A DNA stretch of 64,000 nt from Himantopus leucocephalus (taxonomy: Eukaryota > Chordata > Aves > Charadriiformes > Recurvirostridae): assembly GCA_003993805.1 (NCBI GenBank), contig RSEF01000005.1, positions 14,371,337 through 14,435,336 on the forward strand, written 5' to 3'. The notes beneath the pieces are model-generated. The model made no database searches. It saw nothing but the letters and a program-made list of their open reading frames with translations, and had not been told where the DNA came from. Of this stretch, positions 25,801-33,895 are shown piece by piece; position 1 is the stretch's first letter; each line of letters starts with the position of its first letter. The translations under genes and the position numbers were made by a program.

Positions 25801-27241
25801 GTGCTGATCTAACATCATAGACAAAAATTCAGCCTTGTATCTTGAAGATAAAATATGGATCTCTTTTCACTGTTTCAGGACACACACACAATGCAGCGGT
25901 CACTATATTATACGAAGTACATGCGTATTATACTTTTAATCAGAAGAGATATTAGAAGCACCAGCCAACGCTACTGACATCAACTACATAATCAGAGAGG
26001 AGTACTGGGACTTACCTCCCCTTGATCTGACAAAAAATGTTTAAATGGGCTAAGCAAGTAAGACAGCAGGTCAAAGGCATTCTGAGCTGCTGGGATGGTC
26101 CCGTAAGTGCTGTACCAGAGCATCATGCAGAGAAGCTGTGTAATCAATCAGAAAATACATAATGAACATCTCTCATTATACAAACATTCATTTTCATTTC
26201 AAGACTGCATAATTAACTAATTTAGTTCTCATTGATTTCACGTTGATTAACATTTTTGCTTTAGGAAGTCAGGTATTATCTGGGCTGTAGCTTAACAGGA
26301 ATAAAAAGACTGAATGCTAAATGCTCAGCTACCATTAACTAGGTGCGTATTACTAAGTTAAGCAAGCTTACTCTGATCTACACTAGCAAAAGACCTGCCC
26401 TTGGTAGCCTGTACATCAAAAGAGCAACAGATTCCTCTGACTTTTGAACTTCCAGCTTTATTACTTTTAGATCAAAACTGGTTACATTATTAAAAGCCTA
26501 TCTTATACTGCGCAAAGTTCTCACAAATAGCCATGTTCACACAGGTATCCCTATAAACATATACACACATACATATGTTGAAACATTTCATTTGAACCAC
26601 TTAAGGTTGCTGCACACACCACAGTTAACATAGCATCACTGCTTTTGTAGTTTTATACTTAACACCCTCACAGAGAGGTATACCTTCATCCCCAACCACG
26701 AAGGGCACACTGCAACTTTAAAGGATACACTTCCCAATCCGCTTTTTAACAAGATGGTTATCTCCCCCCATACCTATCAGCTACAGAAGATGGATTTGTT
26801 GGGAGATGGGTCATTTGGCAAAGAAGGCATTTGCAGAGGGGCAGGGAACAGGATGGGAGTCTGGGACATCAAAAGGCAGGGGTTGTCCGCAAAAAAAGGC
26901 TGTGAGAGGTGGCTACAGAAATGAAAGGACTGCAGCTGTGTTCATTGCTACATCTACAATGAATGAGGAGGAAACCTCCCAAGCCAACAAAGCTTAAAAG
27001 AAGGGTCCCAGCATTTCAAAGCAATGACAAGCTGCCTTACCAGTATCTGTGAGAGGACAAACAAATACATGCTGTCTCCAGGCATTAATCCATTCCACCG
27101 GGCAGCCCAACCGAGCAGTGCTGTTTTCTGGAAGGTTTTCAGGGACTGCTCCTTCCTGTTCAGCTGTCCTTGCTGTCCTTCAGCTTCATCCATTGACTCC
27201 ATAACAGCTGGACTGGGAAGACCTTCACATGAAAATGACAT
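1721..27241 (-). CDS. PTPN5: PTPN5 (STEP, striatum-enriched tyrosine phosphatase), 9 coding exons, 3' end missing
   Basis: STEP is a brain-enriched, membrane-anchored (STEP61) non-receptor tyrosine phosphatase that dephosphorylates ERK1/2, p38, Fyn, Pyk2 and glutamate receptor subunits (family knowledge). Joining 27241-27041, 26135-26016, 24168-24085, 19297-19059, 15762-15573, 12532-12448, 5893-5814, 5315-5178 and 1831-1721 gives 1248 bases, 416 codons, with every intron GT-AG and every phase matching. Seen in order: N-terminal tail (1-56), hydrophobic helix 1 (about 57-76), helix 2 (about 114-138), an acidic PEST-like stretch (about 169-190), KIM 211-226 ([16 protein letters not shown]), kinase-specificity region (about 227-280), then the PTP domain with KNRY (298-301), YINANYIR (326-333), IATQGP (343-348) and CTEYWP (381-386). 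Human STEP61 is about 565 residues, so about 140 C-terminal residues, including the WPD and HCX5R loops, lie beyond the left edge. PTPRR and PTPN7 are the nearest relatives, but the membrane segments and [17 protein letters not shown] are STEP-specific. Confidence 0.96.
1832..5177 (-). other. PTPN5 intron between coding exons 8 and 9
   Basis: 3.3 kb, GT-AG on the minus strand. Short open frames on both strands show no conserved motif. No recognisable repeat or RNA gene. Confidence 0.85.
5178..5315 (-). CDS. PTPN5: PTPN5 coding exon 8 (IATQGP motif)
   Basis: Acceptor TTGGCAG|GGCTAT and donor AATGAG|GTAATG; 138 bases, phase 0 at both ends, 46 codons (334-379). It begins [20 protein letters not shown] and ends [29 protein letters not shown] and the core beta strand IIVMITN are classical PTP motifs, and the sequence is close to identical to mammalian PTPN5, distinguishing it from PTPRR. 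Confidence 0.98.
5316..5813 (-). other. PTPN5 intron between coding exons 7 and 8
   Basis: 498 bases, GT-AG on the minus strand; nothing recognisable inside. Confidence 0.9.
5814..5893 (-). CDS. PTPN5: PTPN5 coding exon 7 (YINANYI motif)
   Basis: Acceptor ACCTTTCAG|ATCCTC and donor ATCAGG|GTAAGA; 80 bases, in phase 1, out phase 0. Two bases complete Asn307, followed by [20 protein letters not shown] and NANYIR (residues 308-333). The (D/S)YINANYI element is a conserved PTP structural motif. It is too short and too interrupted to show as a long open frame. Confidence 0.97.
6535..6625. repeat. Possible ancient amniote CR1/L3-type fragment
   Basis: Contains CCACTGAAGTCAATGGGAGC followed by TGTTCC and CACTGGTTTTAATGTGAGCT. 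This phrase recurs in old interspersed repeats of birds and reptiles and is similar to pieces at 54.07 and 58.47 kb. Family assignment is from memory of the motif only. Confidence 0.35.
7688..7704. repeat. (CAAA)n short microsatellite
   Basis: About four copies of CAAA/AAAC. Confidence 0.7.
9122..10004 (-). mobile_element. CR1 LINE, 5'-truncated with intact 3' tail
   Basis: Minus-strand copy of the C-terminal part of CR1 ORF2 plus 3' UTR. An open frame at 9737-9348 encodes typical CR1 text ([38 protein letters not shown]). The same frame continues upstream to about 9903 ([14 protein letters not shown]), broken by an in-frame TAG at 9752-9750. The 3' end keeps one ATTCTATG unit (9129-9122), the diagnostic CR1 tail. 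Similarity runs to about 10.0 kb, where it stops inside the reverse-transcriptase region. This is the usual 5' truncation of target-primed insertion. Not functional. Confidence 0.93.
10186..10190 (+). repeat. Left 5-bp target-site duplication of the LTR (CAGCA)
   Basis: CAGCA directly precedes the LTR and recurs directly after it at 11325-11329. Five bases fits ERVL/ERVK-type integration. Confidence 0.6.
10191..11324 (+). mobile_element. Solo LTR of an avian endogenous retrovirus (1134 bp)
   Basis: Ends are TCTATTGGG and CCCACCACA, i.e. canonical TG...CA with one substitution at the left, between CAGCA duplications. On the plus strand there are a CCAAT box (10335-10339), a TATA-like TATTTAAG 31 bases on (10371-10378) and a polyadenylation signal AATAAA (11129-11134), in the order expected for U3-R-U5. 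No gag, pol or env sequence flanks it, so it is a solo LTR left by recombination between the two LTRs. The right-end text (GGCACCTGGCGTCCAACCAG then AGTCAACCCACCACA) is a pattern I associate with a family common in bird genomes; the exact name was not checked. Open frames inside (209 codons at 10290-10919) are not genes. Confidence 0.85.
10571..10915 (+). repeat. Degenerate tandem array inside the LTR, about 8 units of 40-52 bp
   Basis: Units begin with variants of CCATGCTGGAGCAG near 10571, 10611, 10653, 10705, 10753, 10802, 10852 and 10895, each followed by text like CTGGCAGGAC or TGAAGGACTG and CCTGTGGG. The GC-rich array makes up nearly a third of the LTR and explains the long open frames on both strands. 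Confidence 0.7.
11325..11329 (+). repeat. Right 5-bp target-site duplication of the LTR (CAGCA)
   Basis: Matches 10186-10190 exactly. Confidence 0.6.
11530..11910. other. Unassigned segment open on both strands
   Basis: A plus frame of 97 codons (11558-11851) and a minus frame of 126 codons (11910-11530) overlap almost fully. In the otherwise stop-rich intron this is unusual. The plus frame contains [20 protein letters not shown] and ends [14 protein letters not shown]; the minus frame contains [21 protein letters not shown] recognise neither. A GTAAGT donor lies at 11645 (+). It could be a decayed element, an antisense transcript exon or chance; a coding role is not claimed. Confidence 0.3.
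12448..12532 (-). CDS. PTPN5: PTPN5 coding exon 6 (start of PTP domain, pTyr-recognition loop)
   Basis: Acceptor TTTAACAG|GAAATT and donor CCCAA|GTAAGT; 85 bases, in phase 0, out phase 1. It reads [20 protein letters not shown] then NRYKTILP plus the first base of Asn307. KNRY (298-301) is the phosphotyrosine-recognition loop of classical PTPs. The genomic frame stays open past the donor for about 90 codons, but that tail is intronic. Confidence 0.97.
12533..15572 (-). other. PTPN5 intron between coding exons 5 and 6
   Basis: 3.04 kb, GT-AG on the minus strand. An A-rich stretch at about 12538-12575 sits just upstream of the exon 6 acceptor. A single N at 15309 precedes an A18 run. No recognisable element otherwise. 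Confidence 0.85.
15309..15327. other. Single N followed by poly-A (18 A)
   Basis: One undetermined base at the edge of a homopolymer, a typical place for an uncertain join or base call. No flanking duplication here. Confidence 0.9.
15573..15762 (-). CDS. PTPN5: PTPN5 coding exon 5 (KIM and kinase-specificity region)
   Basis: Acceptor TTTTGCAG|GAGAGG and donor TTCTTT|GTGAGT; 190 bases, in phase 2, out phase 0. One base completes Arg215, then [40 protein letters not shown] and [20 protein letters not shown] follow (residues 216-278). The KIM is complete across the exon 4/5 junction. Ser218 in RRGS corresponds to the PKA site that in mammals (STEP61 Ser221) blocks ERK/p38 docking. SPRE contains the proline-directed site of the kinase-specificity region. 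Confidence 0.97.
15763..19058 (-). other. PTPN5 intron between coding exons 4 and 5
   Basis: 3.3 kb, GT-AG on the minus strand. 17560-17650 resembles an old amniote repeat (AATGGCAAAACTCACTGAAA); otherwise AT-rich with nothing recognised. Confidence 0.85.
17560..17650. repeat. Possible ancient amniote CR1/L3-type fragment
   Basis: Text of the type CAATGGCAAAACTCACTGAA followed by a GGTTCAGGGACAAGTCCC-like stretch recalls degenerate repeats common in sauropsids. Weak, from motif memory only. Confidence 0.3.
19059..19297 (-). CDS. PTPN5: PTPN5 coding exon 4 (juxtamembrane, PEST-like region, start of KIM)
   Basis: Acceptor TCCTCCAG|TTTTGG and donor GAAAG|GTAGGG; 239 bases, in phase 0 and out phase 2 (residues 136-214 plus two bases of Arg215). 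It reads [40 protein letters not shown], then [20 protein letters not shown], and ends VKSVGLQE. It is nearly identical to mammalian STEP after the second helix. The short [10 protein letters not shown] stretch stands where mammals have a longer second proline-rich segment. The acidic DEDPS-rich middle matches the PEST-like region. Confidence 0.97.
22070..22394 (+). mobile_element. CR1 LINE fragment (ORF2 C-terminal part), cut by assembly gap
   Basis: The plus frame from 22099 reads [32 protein letters not shown] and [20 protein letters not shown], the conserved end of CR1 ORF2. It stops at the 100-N gap. Its subfamily differs from the minus-strand copy at 9.1 kb ([14 protein letters not shown] against [13 protein letters not shown]). 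Confidence 0.88.
22395..22494. other. Assembly gap (100 N)
   Basis: Exactly 100 N, the conventional placeholder for a gap of unknown size, lying inside repetitive CR1 sequence. Confidence 0.98.
22720..23312 (+). mobile_element. CR1 LINE fragment, older copy reaching the 3' end
   Basis: Plus-strand text matches the same CR1 region as the preceding fragment, then the 3' part: TTGAATACTGTGTCCAATTT, CTGGAGCACATGATCTTTGA, GGGCTTGTTCAGCCTGG, GGAAAAAATTCTTCCCCAAG, TCCCTGGAGGTTTTCAAAAC, ending in a degraded TGATTTTATGATG tail. It is more decayed than the 22.1 kb copy, with several frame breaks. Because it repeats the C-terminal ORF2 part, it is a second insertion or duplicate, not simply the continuation of the 22.1 kb copy. 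Confidence 0.85.
24085..24168 (-). CDS. PTPN5: PTPN5 coding exon 3 (membrane helix 2)
   Basis: Acceptor TTTCACAG|GACCTG and donor TCTCTG|GTAAGT enclose 28 codons, phase 0 at both ends (residues 108-135). From about residue 114 it is almost entirely hydrophobic ([20 protein letters not shown]). This corresponds to the second transmembrane segment of STEP61, which places the phosphatase on membranes such as the endoplasmic reticulum. Confidence 0.88.
24169..26015 (-). other. PTPN5 intron between coding exons 2 and 3
   Basis: 1.85 kb, GT-AG on the minus strand; AT-rich with no recognisable element. Confidence 0.85.
26016..26135 (-). CDS. PTPN5: PTPN5 coding exon 2 (end of membrane helix 1, loop)
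   Basis: Acceptor CACAG|CTTCTC and donor GGGGAG|GTAAG enclose 40 codons, phase 0 at both ends (residues 68-107). The exon starts [12 protein letters not shown], completing the first hydrophobic helix. It continues with a loop ([20 protein letters not shown]) that matches the human loop by position and pattern (SQNATNLVSSLLTLLKQL) with low identity, which is usual for this part of STEP61. Confidence 0.85.
26136..27040 (-). other. PTPN5 intron between coding exons 1 and 2
   Basis: 905 bases, GT-AG on the minus strand; splits membrane helix 1. Nothing recognisable inside. Confidence 0.85.
27041..27241 (-). CDS. PTPN5: PTPN5 coding exon 1 (N-terminus, start of membrane helix 1)
   Basis: Reads [20 protein letters not shown] onward for 67 codons to the donor CTG|GTAAGG, phase 0. 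It aligns to the mammalian STEP61 stretch that ends in VMEALDEAEG, and its last residues ([11 protein letters not shown]) begin membrane helix 1. I took ATG 27241 because it is the first in-frame ATG in the genomic frame, which runs open upstream without an ATG to a TGA. Its -3 base is C. The ATG at 27202 (MESMDEAEG) has G at both -3 and +4 and could be the real start. Human STEP61 begins about 25 residues earlier in an upstream stretch not found here, so a further 5' coding exon is possible. The proline-rich stretch present here in mammals is absent. Confidence 0.82.
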
Positions 27242-27450
27242 GTGCAGGGAATGAATAGTATGTAACCCTGCAGCCACCGCGGAGCCCGCAAGGGCTATTG
27301 TTTTCCTAGAGACGATGGTTACCTCTCAGTTCTGCATCAGTAAGCGCGGCTCAGGATTGTGAGCGTCACACTCTATTAGTGCAGCTGTATTCACCTGCCT
27401 TCGTCAGAAAAAAGTGAGTGTGGGCGGATAAATTATTTTCCCTTTCTTTC
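27242..27450 (-). promoter_or_regulatory. CpG-rich patch just upstream of PTPN5 coding exon 1 (5' UTR or promoter candidate)
   Basis: About ten CpG dinucleotides fall between 27278 and 27452, against a background nearly free of CpG. On the minus strand the patch contains possible donors (GAGAG|GTAACC near 27320; GGCAG|GTGAAT near 27395) and an acceptor-like CTGCAG at 27271-27276. It may be the 5' UTR and proximal promoter of a transcript starting here, or an upstream non-coding exon. No clear TATA box was seen. Confidence 0.4.
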
Positions 27451-28351
27451 CGGAGGTGCAGATTCTGGGCTTTGTTGTTAATAAATTCTCATTTACATCA
27501 CTGCACCTTTTCATTTTTACTTTTTAAAGGGAACCATCTGTTCTATTTCCTAGCTCCGCACTTCCTGGCTACATGGTGGCAGAGAACCCATTTTGTTACT
27601 CCCTGCCTCAATTTCTCTATTTCCCCTTATTTGTCTGCTTTCTCTAATTTGATTATAAATTTCTGAGGTACAGACTGTTTCATTTTATGTGTCTGAATAG
27701 TGCTCAAGGGCTCTGGATTTTGGCTGAGTGTCCTAAGGCACTAATAAAATAGACTTTATTCTAATAACCTACTTCTTGGATGAATTCATACTCAAGAGCT
27801 ATTTAATAATGTTGTAATGCTATTCCATTCAGTGGAAATATGCACTAGAGTGGCTAGTCCCTCAGTAACAGTATTTTGAACGCAGTCTGTGTAGATATAA
27901 ATTAAATTACAAGCTAAAAGGAGTGAAAAATCAGACCCGTTTGATGTAAGTACTACTGATTTACATCTTTCCACATGAGAAAAGCCCCAAGACTGCCCTA
28001 CGTACAACACCATATAGCCTTAAGCCTAAGCCAGCCACTTGTGCCCCAGGGGAAGGCCACATTGTTGTTGAGGTCAGGTTTCTACAAAACGTTCCTCTCA
28101 TTAGACATTTCTCTAAATGTCTCACAATAGTCACCCTAAGTCAGATAAGCATCCATAAACTAGCCACAGCTCTAATTAGGCAAATGAAATCCATGTATCG
28201 GCTGAGGGTCTGGCGATTGGTACAATAAGAATTCATGGAAATAACACTTTCTGATTTCTAGATACAAAAATGTGAGAGTGGACAGGAACATGAGATGCTT
28301 ATTCTCACTCAACAAATGTCCTCCCTCCCCTCACTGAAACAGACTTTAGGG

Positions 28352-28370
28352 CATCCATCCATCCATCCAT
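28352..28370. repeat. (CATC)n short microsatellite
   Basis: Nearly five copies of CATC. Confidence 0.8.
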
Positions 28371-31300
28371 TTCTGAGGAAGAATAGCGAATGTGCATTTA
28401 GACAGACATACACCCATGTATGTCATACCATAGGCATATGCTGAAATTAACTGACTGTTTGCCAGGAAGGACTCAGTCCAGCAATTTGCATACACAATGT
28501 CAAAAATTCATATTAAACACAGGTCAGAAAAAGATGGAAAAATACGGAACTAAAAAGGTAAAATCAGAAGTGTCAACAATCCCAGCCTGTATTGCTCACA
28601 GTGGTAAAACTTCCTTCGCTTTCATCTATATGTCTCTAGTGCTAGAAGACAGCTTGAAAATAGCACTTTTCAAAAAAAGCAGTTAGTTTCTGGAATACAG
28701 CTCAAGAGATCATGGAAGCTCTACCTCTCTGTCATTCAGGCTCCAGCCAGCAATCTGCAATCCATGACAATCCCCCCCAGGAAACACAGAGAATCCAGAT
28801 GCAATCCTTGATGTCCAGGAACACCGACCATATGCTTAACACCTGACTTCTGATACCATGCTATGCAGAACTAGTCACAAAGTTCTCCAAGAGGACAGCA
28901 CAGCGGCCACATTAAGCAGCCACAGTTAAGCCTGCCTAAATACTTTCAATGCTGACCTTTGGTTTCATTTTTTACAATGTGCTAAAACCTATCAGTTAAA
29001 GTTGAACATTTTCAAGCTTCCGAACAGCTTCATGTCTCACTGGATATGGACAAGAACTGAGGGGAAAACCCTTGTTAATGTTTGCCCATTTTTTCCTGCT
29101 ATTTTTGCGGGAAGTTTATGCTCTGTGTTTTGGAATAGGAATTTGAAATTTAGCAGGGACAGAATCTGGATGTCAGAAATTATTTTTGCCATCCACACAA
29201 AAAGACATACACCTGTGGCTGAGATACAAACCTTCAAAATATCTATTTACATATAGTTTATTATGGTTTGCTCCTAAAGCCTCTAACCTTCCATTTTCAC
29301 TAACCATGTTTTAAGTCCTACTTTTCCTTTATCTGCAGCAAATAATGCAGCTCTGTTTTTAAGAATGCCTAATGTACCTATTCGCTTTTTTTTCCAAATC
29401 CTAATGTCTTCCTTTCTTGGATACCCCTCTCCAAAGCTCAAGATAAAATACAGACAGAGCAGAACTGAAACATCTTTGGGAAGACAACCAGAACAAGGAG
29501 CCAGGGAATGCAGATTTCAAGCTCAGTTTTCAACTATTTTTTGTAAGTCATAATATTTCATATTTCAGAAGACCTCTTTTTTAACTGACCAAAAGCTCAT
29601 GCACCTGCCTTATTCAGCAGGTAAACATTTCTTTGTTTCATATCTGTAACAGCCTGAGATTTTACAAGGTCACTTCTGTCTAGGTTGGAAACAGAACCCT
29701 GACTCTAACACGATGATGTGAAGGCCACTTAACCACATGCCTTCTGGAACAAAGACGTCAAAGTTAGGGGACCGCTGTGTGTCTGTAACCATGGGGATCT
29801 ATGCCTCTCCACAGCCCAGAAGCTCAATTCCTGGTATTCCAGTGTTGTCTAGCAACAGCTGTACAATTGTAGGAGTCACATTCTCCTTCTTATGACTGCC
29901 CTATATGAAGGACAATAGACTACTACTTCTTTCTATTATTTTCACTGTATAAAGCAGAGATACGGTCTATGGACCAAGGAGCCCAGGATTCCAGCTCTGC
30001 TGAATTGATACAGTTCAGCCATTATCGACAGGTATTTTCACTAATACAGTAAAAGACAACACAAGCACCAGGTCAAGAACTAAAGTAATGGAGAACTGTC
30101 TGAATCAATGTGTATAAATGTATAGATTAAGAATCATGTCTTGGGCATACAAAGAAAGTGTCTTGGATTAATTAAAGTCCACTCAAAAATTTGCTACTCC
30201 AAATCACAAAAGATTAGATTTTAACAAACATCATGATGCCCACCTAAGGTTCTGTATTGATTTAACTATGTCAGCTTTAAACAATACTTCAATTACCATT
30301 CACACTTCATCTTGCAATCCTATATTCCTGTATTATTTATCCTAATGGGCCGTGGTTTCTTTCAGTGCACAGAATAGGTAATAGAAGAGTGAAACATAAG
30401 TAAAGTTTTCTTGTGTCAAGGTCAGTGCAAAGGTCTTGAGACAGCTGACAAGGATGACTACATCCAGGAGAAGTGAATTAAGCCTCTCCTCTGCTAGTGA
30501 TTTGACTGACAGTGGAAGATAATCATCCATGTGATATCCTCCTGAATTTCTGCATCATGGAGATTGAGATTCAAGTTCCACAAGTACTTCTGCTTTGATG
30601 TAGGGCTAAGCTTGCTAGAAAAAACCCTTTGGCATAAGAATTAAAAGGTTTCAGACATCTGTAGCAGCCATATGGCTTGTTAAAGCAACTTGAAATTTCA
30701 AAACAGCACCATAAACTTAACCTCATCCTTGCTGTTCAGGGAAAAGAACTTCCTGGATCAAACCAGTGATCTATTCATCCTGTGTTCTTTCCTTAAACGT
30801 AGCCACCAGTACAAGCTGCCAGAAATAAACGGCACAACACTTTGCTGTGGAATAATCTGTACAGGGAAACATCTTTGTCCACTCACAAGGTAACAGCTGG
30901 CTTCCCCAACTCAGACAATGCCCATTTTAAAACGCCTGTGCCTCCATCTCTTTCTTTTTCTGACTTCATATGTGGGTACATAAAGGGCAGAAGAATGAAA
31001 CAAGAATACCTATATGCTCTCGCAGAAAAACATGTGCTTAGAGTACCAGACTTAACTGAAACACTAAAAGGCACTTCAGTCATGGTAAGTAAGCCAACAA
31101 AGCCTTGCAGTAACAAACACACCATGATCCAATTGAATGCTGCTGTGGGCGAGGCATCAGCAGGTCTGTAACTCAAGTGATTCATACTTAGAGCCTTCAG
31201 AGAACAACAAAACAAAAAACAACCCCCAGGACCACGTATCCTGGCTGTATTTCCTAATGAAGTTAACGCTTTAAAAGGAACTTGTGGCCCCTCTTGTGCA

Positions 31301-32798
31301 TGGGTGCTAACGCTCAAGGAATTGACACAGCTCTGTTGGCAGATTTAATTTAACAATGTATTTTGGGGATGAAAAGAGACTTGTTCCTTACCAAAAGTAT
31401 TTTTATAATAGAACTAAAATGTATCCCCCCCTCAATGAAAATATAGTGCTCATACAGTTATTAGACTTTTACTTAAATCCATCACACTGTATCTGTGGGA
31501 ATTATGCTTCTGGAGGACTGGGTGGTGCTGCCTTTTCACTGGGAAATACAAATTTTCTTGATGGGGTCATCTTCTTCATTCATGGTGGAATCCCTGAGCT
31601 CTGCGGAACTACCTGCCAGACACACAAGACAGGAGGGAAAAAGAGGGCCTCACCTGTTCTGCCAACTCTCAGGCTACAGCAGTCAACACGCCACAGCAGC
31701 TCAGCTGCATTGTCCCCTATTTGGTTTACGTGTGTGTGGAGTTCCATATCCCTCTGAACCTGTCTATATCTTCATTATGGCTGTGCATGGCAAGAATTTA
31801 CTCTATAGGAAGAGACTACAGCGTGGAAGCATTGTGAAGTATGATCATGCCAGCATACTTCACATCCATCAAGATTTACCAACACTTCACACCAGTCCTA
31901 AATCCACGTATAGCCACTACATCTTCAGATATCAAAATGCAATTGTCTACTAAAATCACTGTCTCCAATTTCCATCTAACTGCTAGGGAGACCTGCTACT
32001 GAGTAGAGAACAGTAGATGAACGCAACCTACTGATATGGGTCTGCAAATCCATTGCTTATTTTCACATGCACCCAAATTGCACATGCAGGACACAGCCCT
32101 GGCATTGTATTTCATGCATCTGGTCAAGACCTTGTTAAATCTGCAGGTCACAAGACACAGTGATTGCAGGCAAGTCCTGATGCTGGCAAGACACATCAAA
32201 GCTGAATGAGCTGCCTCAGAGTGCACATGTACAAGAGGTAGCTTATGCTGGAGAGTAAAAAGACAGCTCATCTAATCAAAGAATGGAGCTTTAGGAGAAA
32301 GGTACTTGCTGAGAAGACATTCTCTTTTTGCTTGTAACTGCAGTATGAGAAGGATGGAAAAAGAATAATTAGCTTTTGGACCAAAAGTCAATCTTTCTTT
32401 TGCACTGCAATGGTATGGAAGGAAGTGAGTAAGACGAAGGGGACCTTTCATACTTGCATGGCAAATGCAACTTGTGTACTTACATTCCTGTCTCTGCAGG
32501 AAATTAACTGGTGGGTCACTATTCTACAATTCAGAACCTTTTACTGAACAACTTTATAACCAGCCAATCTCAGGTATAAAGGAGCTAAATAGAATGGCAG
32601 AAGCTGCATCATTATTGTTTGCAGATGGATACAATTCACCACCTAGGAAAGCTTGTTTTTTCTTGATGCTCTCTGCACTCCTACCTCATTGGAAAGTTAT
32701 GTTAAAAATTACACTAACGAGCTGTGTGGAAAGCTGGGAATGCTATTTTCAACACTTGGTGCTATCCTAAGAAGGCATCTCTTTCTGGCTCCTCCATT

Positions 32799-32824
32799 TT
32801 TTTATTTTATTATTTTTTTTTTTT
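32799..32824. repeat. T-rich low-complexity tract
   Basis: T runs broken only by single A bases, ending in about 13 T. Confidence 0.7.
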
Positions 32825-33866
32825 ACCTTCCCAGTCATTATATGCTACTGACTACTTCTACTCTACTTGATCCCTGGCCTGTTCTGTTTACAAGAGCTCG
32901 AAACATTTACCTTTTCCAAATTGCCAAATAAAACATTAATTGGGAGGAGAGCATCTAGTCCCTGAAAGTACCCAGATTAAGAGCTGCAAAGAAAAACATT
33001 CCCAAATGCACCCTACAGCTACTTACTACTGCCTGACTGGAGATAGAGGGGATTTACTACAATGTAATCGCCTCAATACTTCCAATTCCACTCTGGAAAA
33101 AGTCCAAGTTTTAGCTGCCAAGAAATTGTGGTTGGTAGATCTTGCACTTGCAATACAAAACCACATAGAGAGCTACTTCAGAAGATACCAGGTAGCTTAA
33201 TTCAAACACTAGCAAGAACTCAGACAGATCCACATATGCCACTAAGTTTACCACTAAACACTGCAAGGCACCAAAGCAATTCCAAGATCACTTTGGTATC
33301 TAACTGGAAGCCAGTTAGATTCTCCCAGTGGTCCTTTGTAGGACTGCAAACTGTAACTGCAGGCTTTATTCTCCTCTCTGTGTAACAGAGCTTAAAGAAT
33401 AAATAAGCTTGACATACCATTAATCCAAGGAAGAGGTCCAAGCAACAGTAAATACCATCTCTGACACATTACAGAGGAATGGAAAACTCTTCACCAAGAC
33501 TCAGCAACCTTGTCAGTCTTCTATGTCACTTATTCTGAGATGAAATTCAGCTTACGATTTCTAATGTTTTCAGTTTGGACTAAGTGTACCTACCCTGGAC
33601 CGTAAGAATTAGCTGGGCTAAGCTACAGGTATTCATAGCTGTGTGGTGAACAACTGAAATCCAGAACATTCAGGGATTCTATTTGGGAAAGGTGGATGTT
33701 TTTGCTAAAATTACCACACTGGAAGTAGCCAAGAATATTGGTATTTAATTCACTCTGATTCCTGGGTTGATACACCCATCAAGAGGAATGCAGCTGCTCA
33801 AGAGCTCCCAAGTGACACTGTTTCGGGCTCTCTGAAGATTCAAGAGAATACTACCATGCATTTTTT

Positions 33867-33895
33867 GGGGGGTTGGGGGTGGGTAGATGTTGGGG
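33867..33895 (+). other. Potential G-quadruplex tract
   Basis: Four G runs of 6, 5, 3 and 4 with loops of 2, 1 and 8 bases, bounded by T runs. The third loop is slightly longer than the usual limit of 7. Confidence 0.45.

Larger units (their letters stand above)
27451..33860. other. Upstream non-coding region, nothing recognised
   Basis: AT-rich. Open frames up to about 150 codons (e.g. 31356-31757 and 31495-31953, overlapping in different frames) have no recognisable motif and no splice support. Only a short (ATCC)n at 28352 stands out. Confidence 0.6.

Noticed and set aside
27242..27277. Extending PTPN5 to a GTG at 27277
   Set aside because: Vertebrate nuclear genes do not normally start at GTG; the first ATG in that frame is at 27241.
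31356..31953. Two overlapping frames of 133 and 152 codons
   Set aside because: No domain, atypical composition, overlap in different frames; most likely chance.
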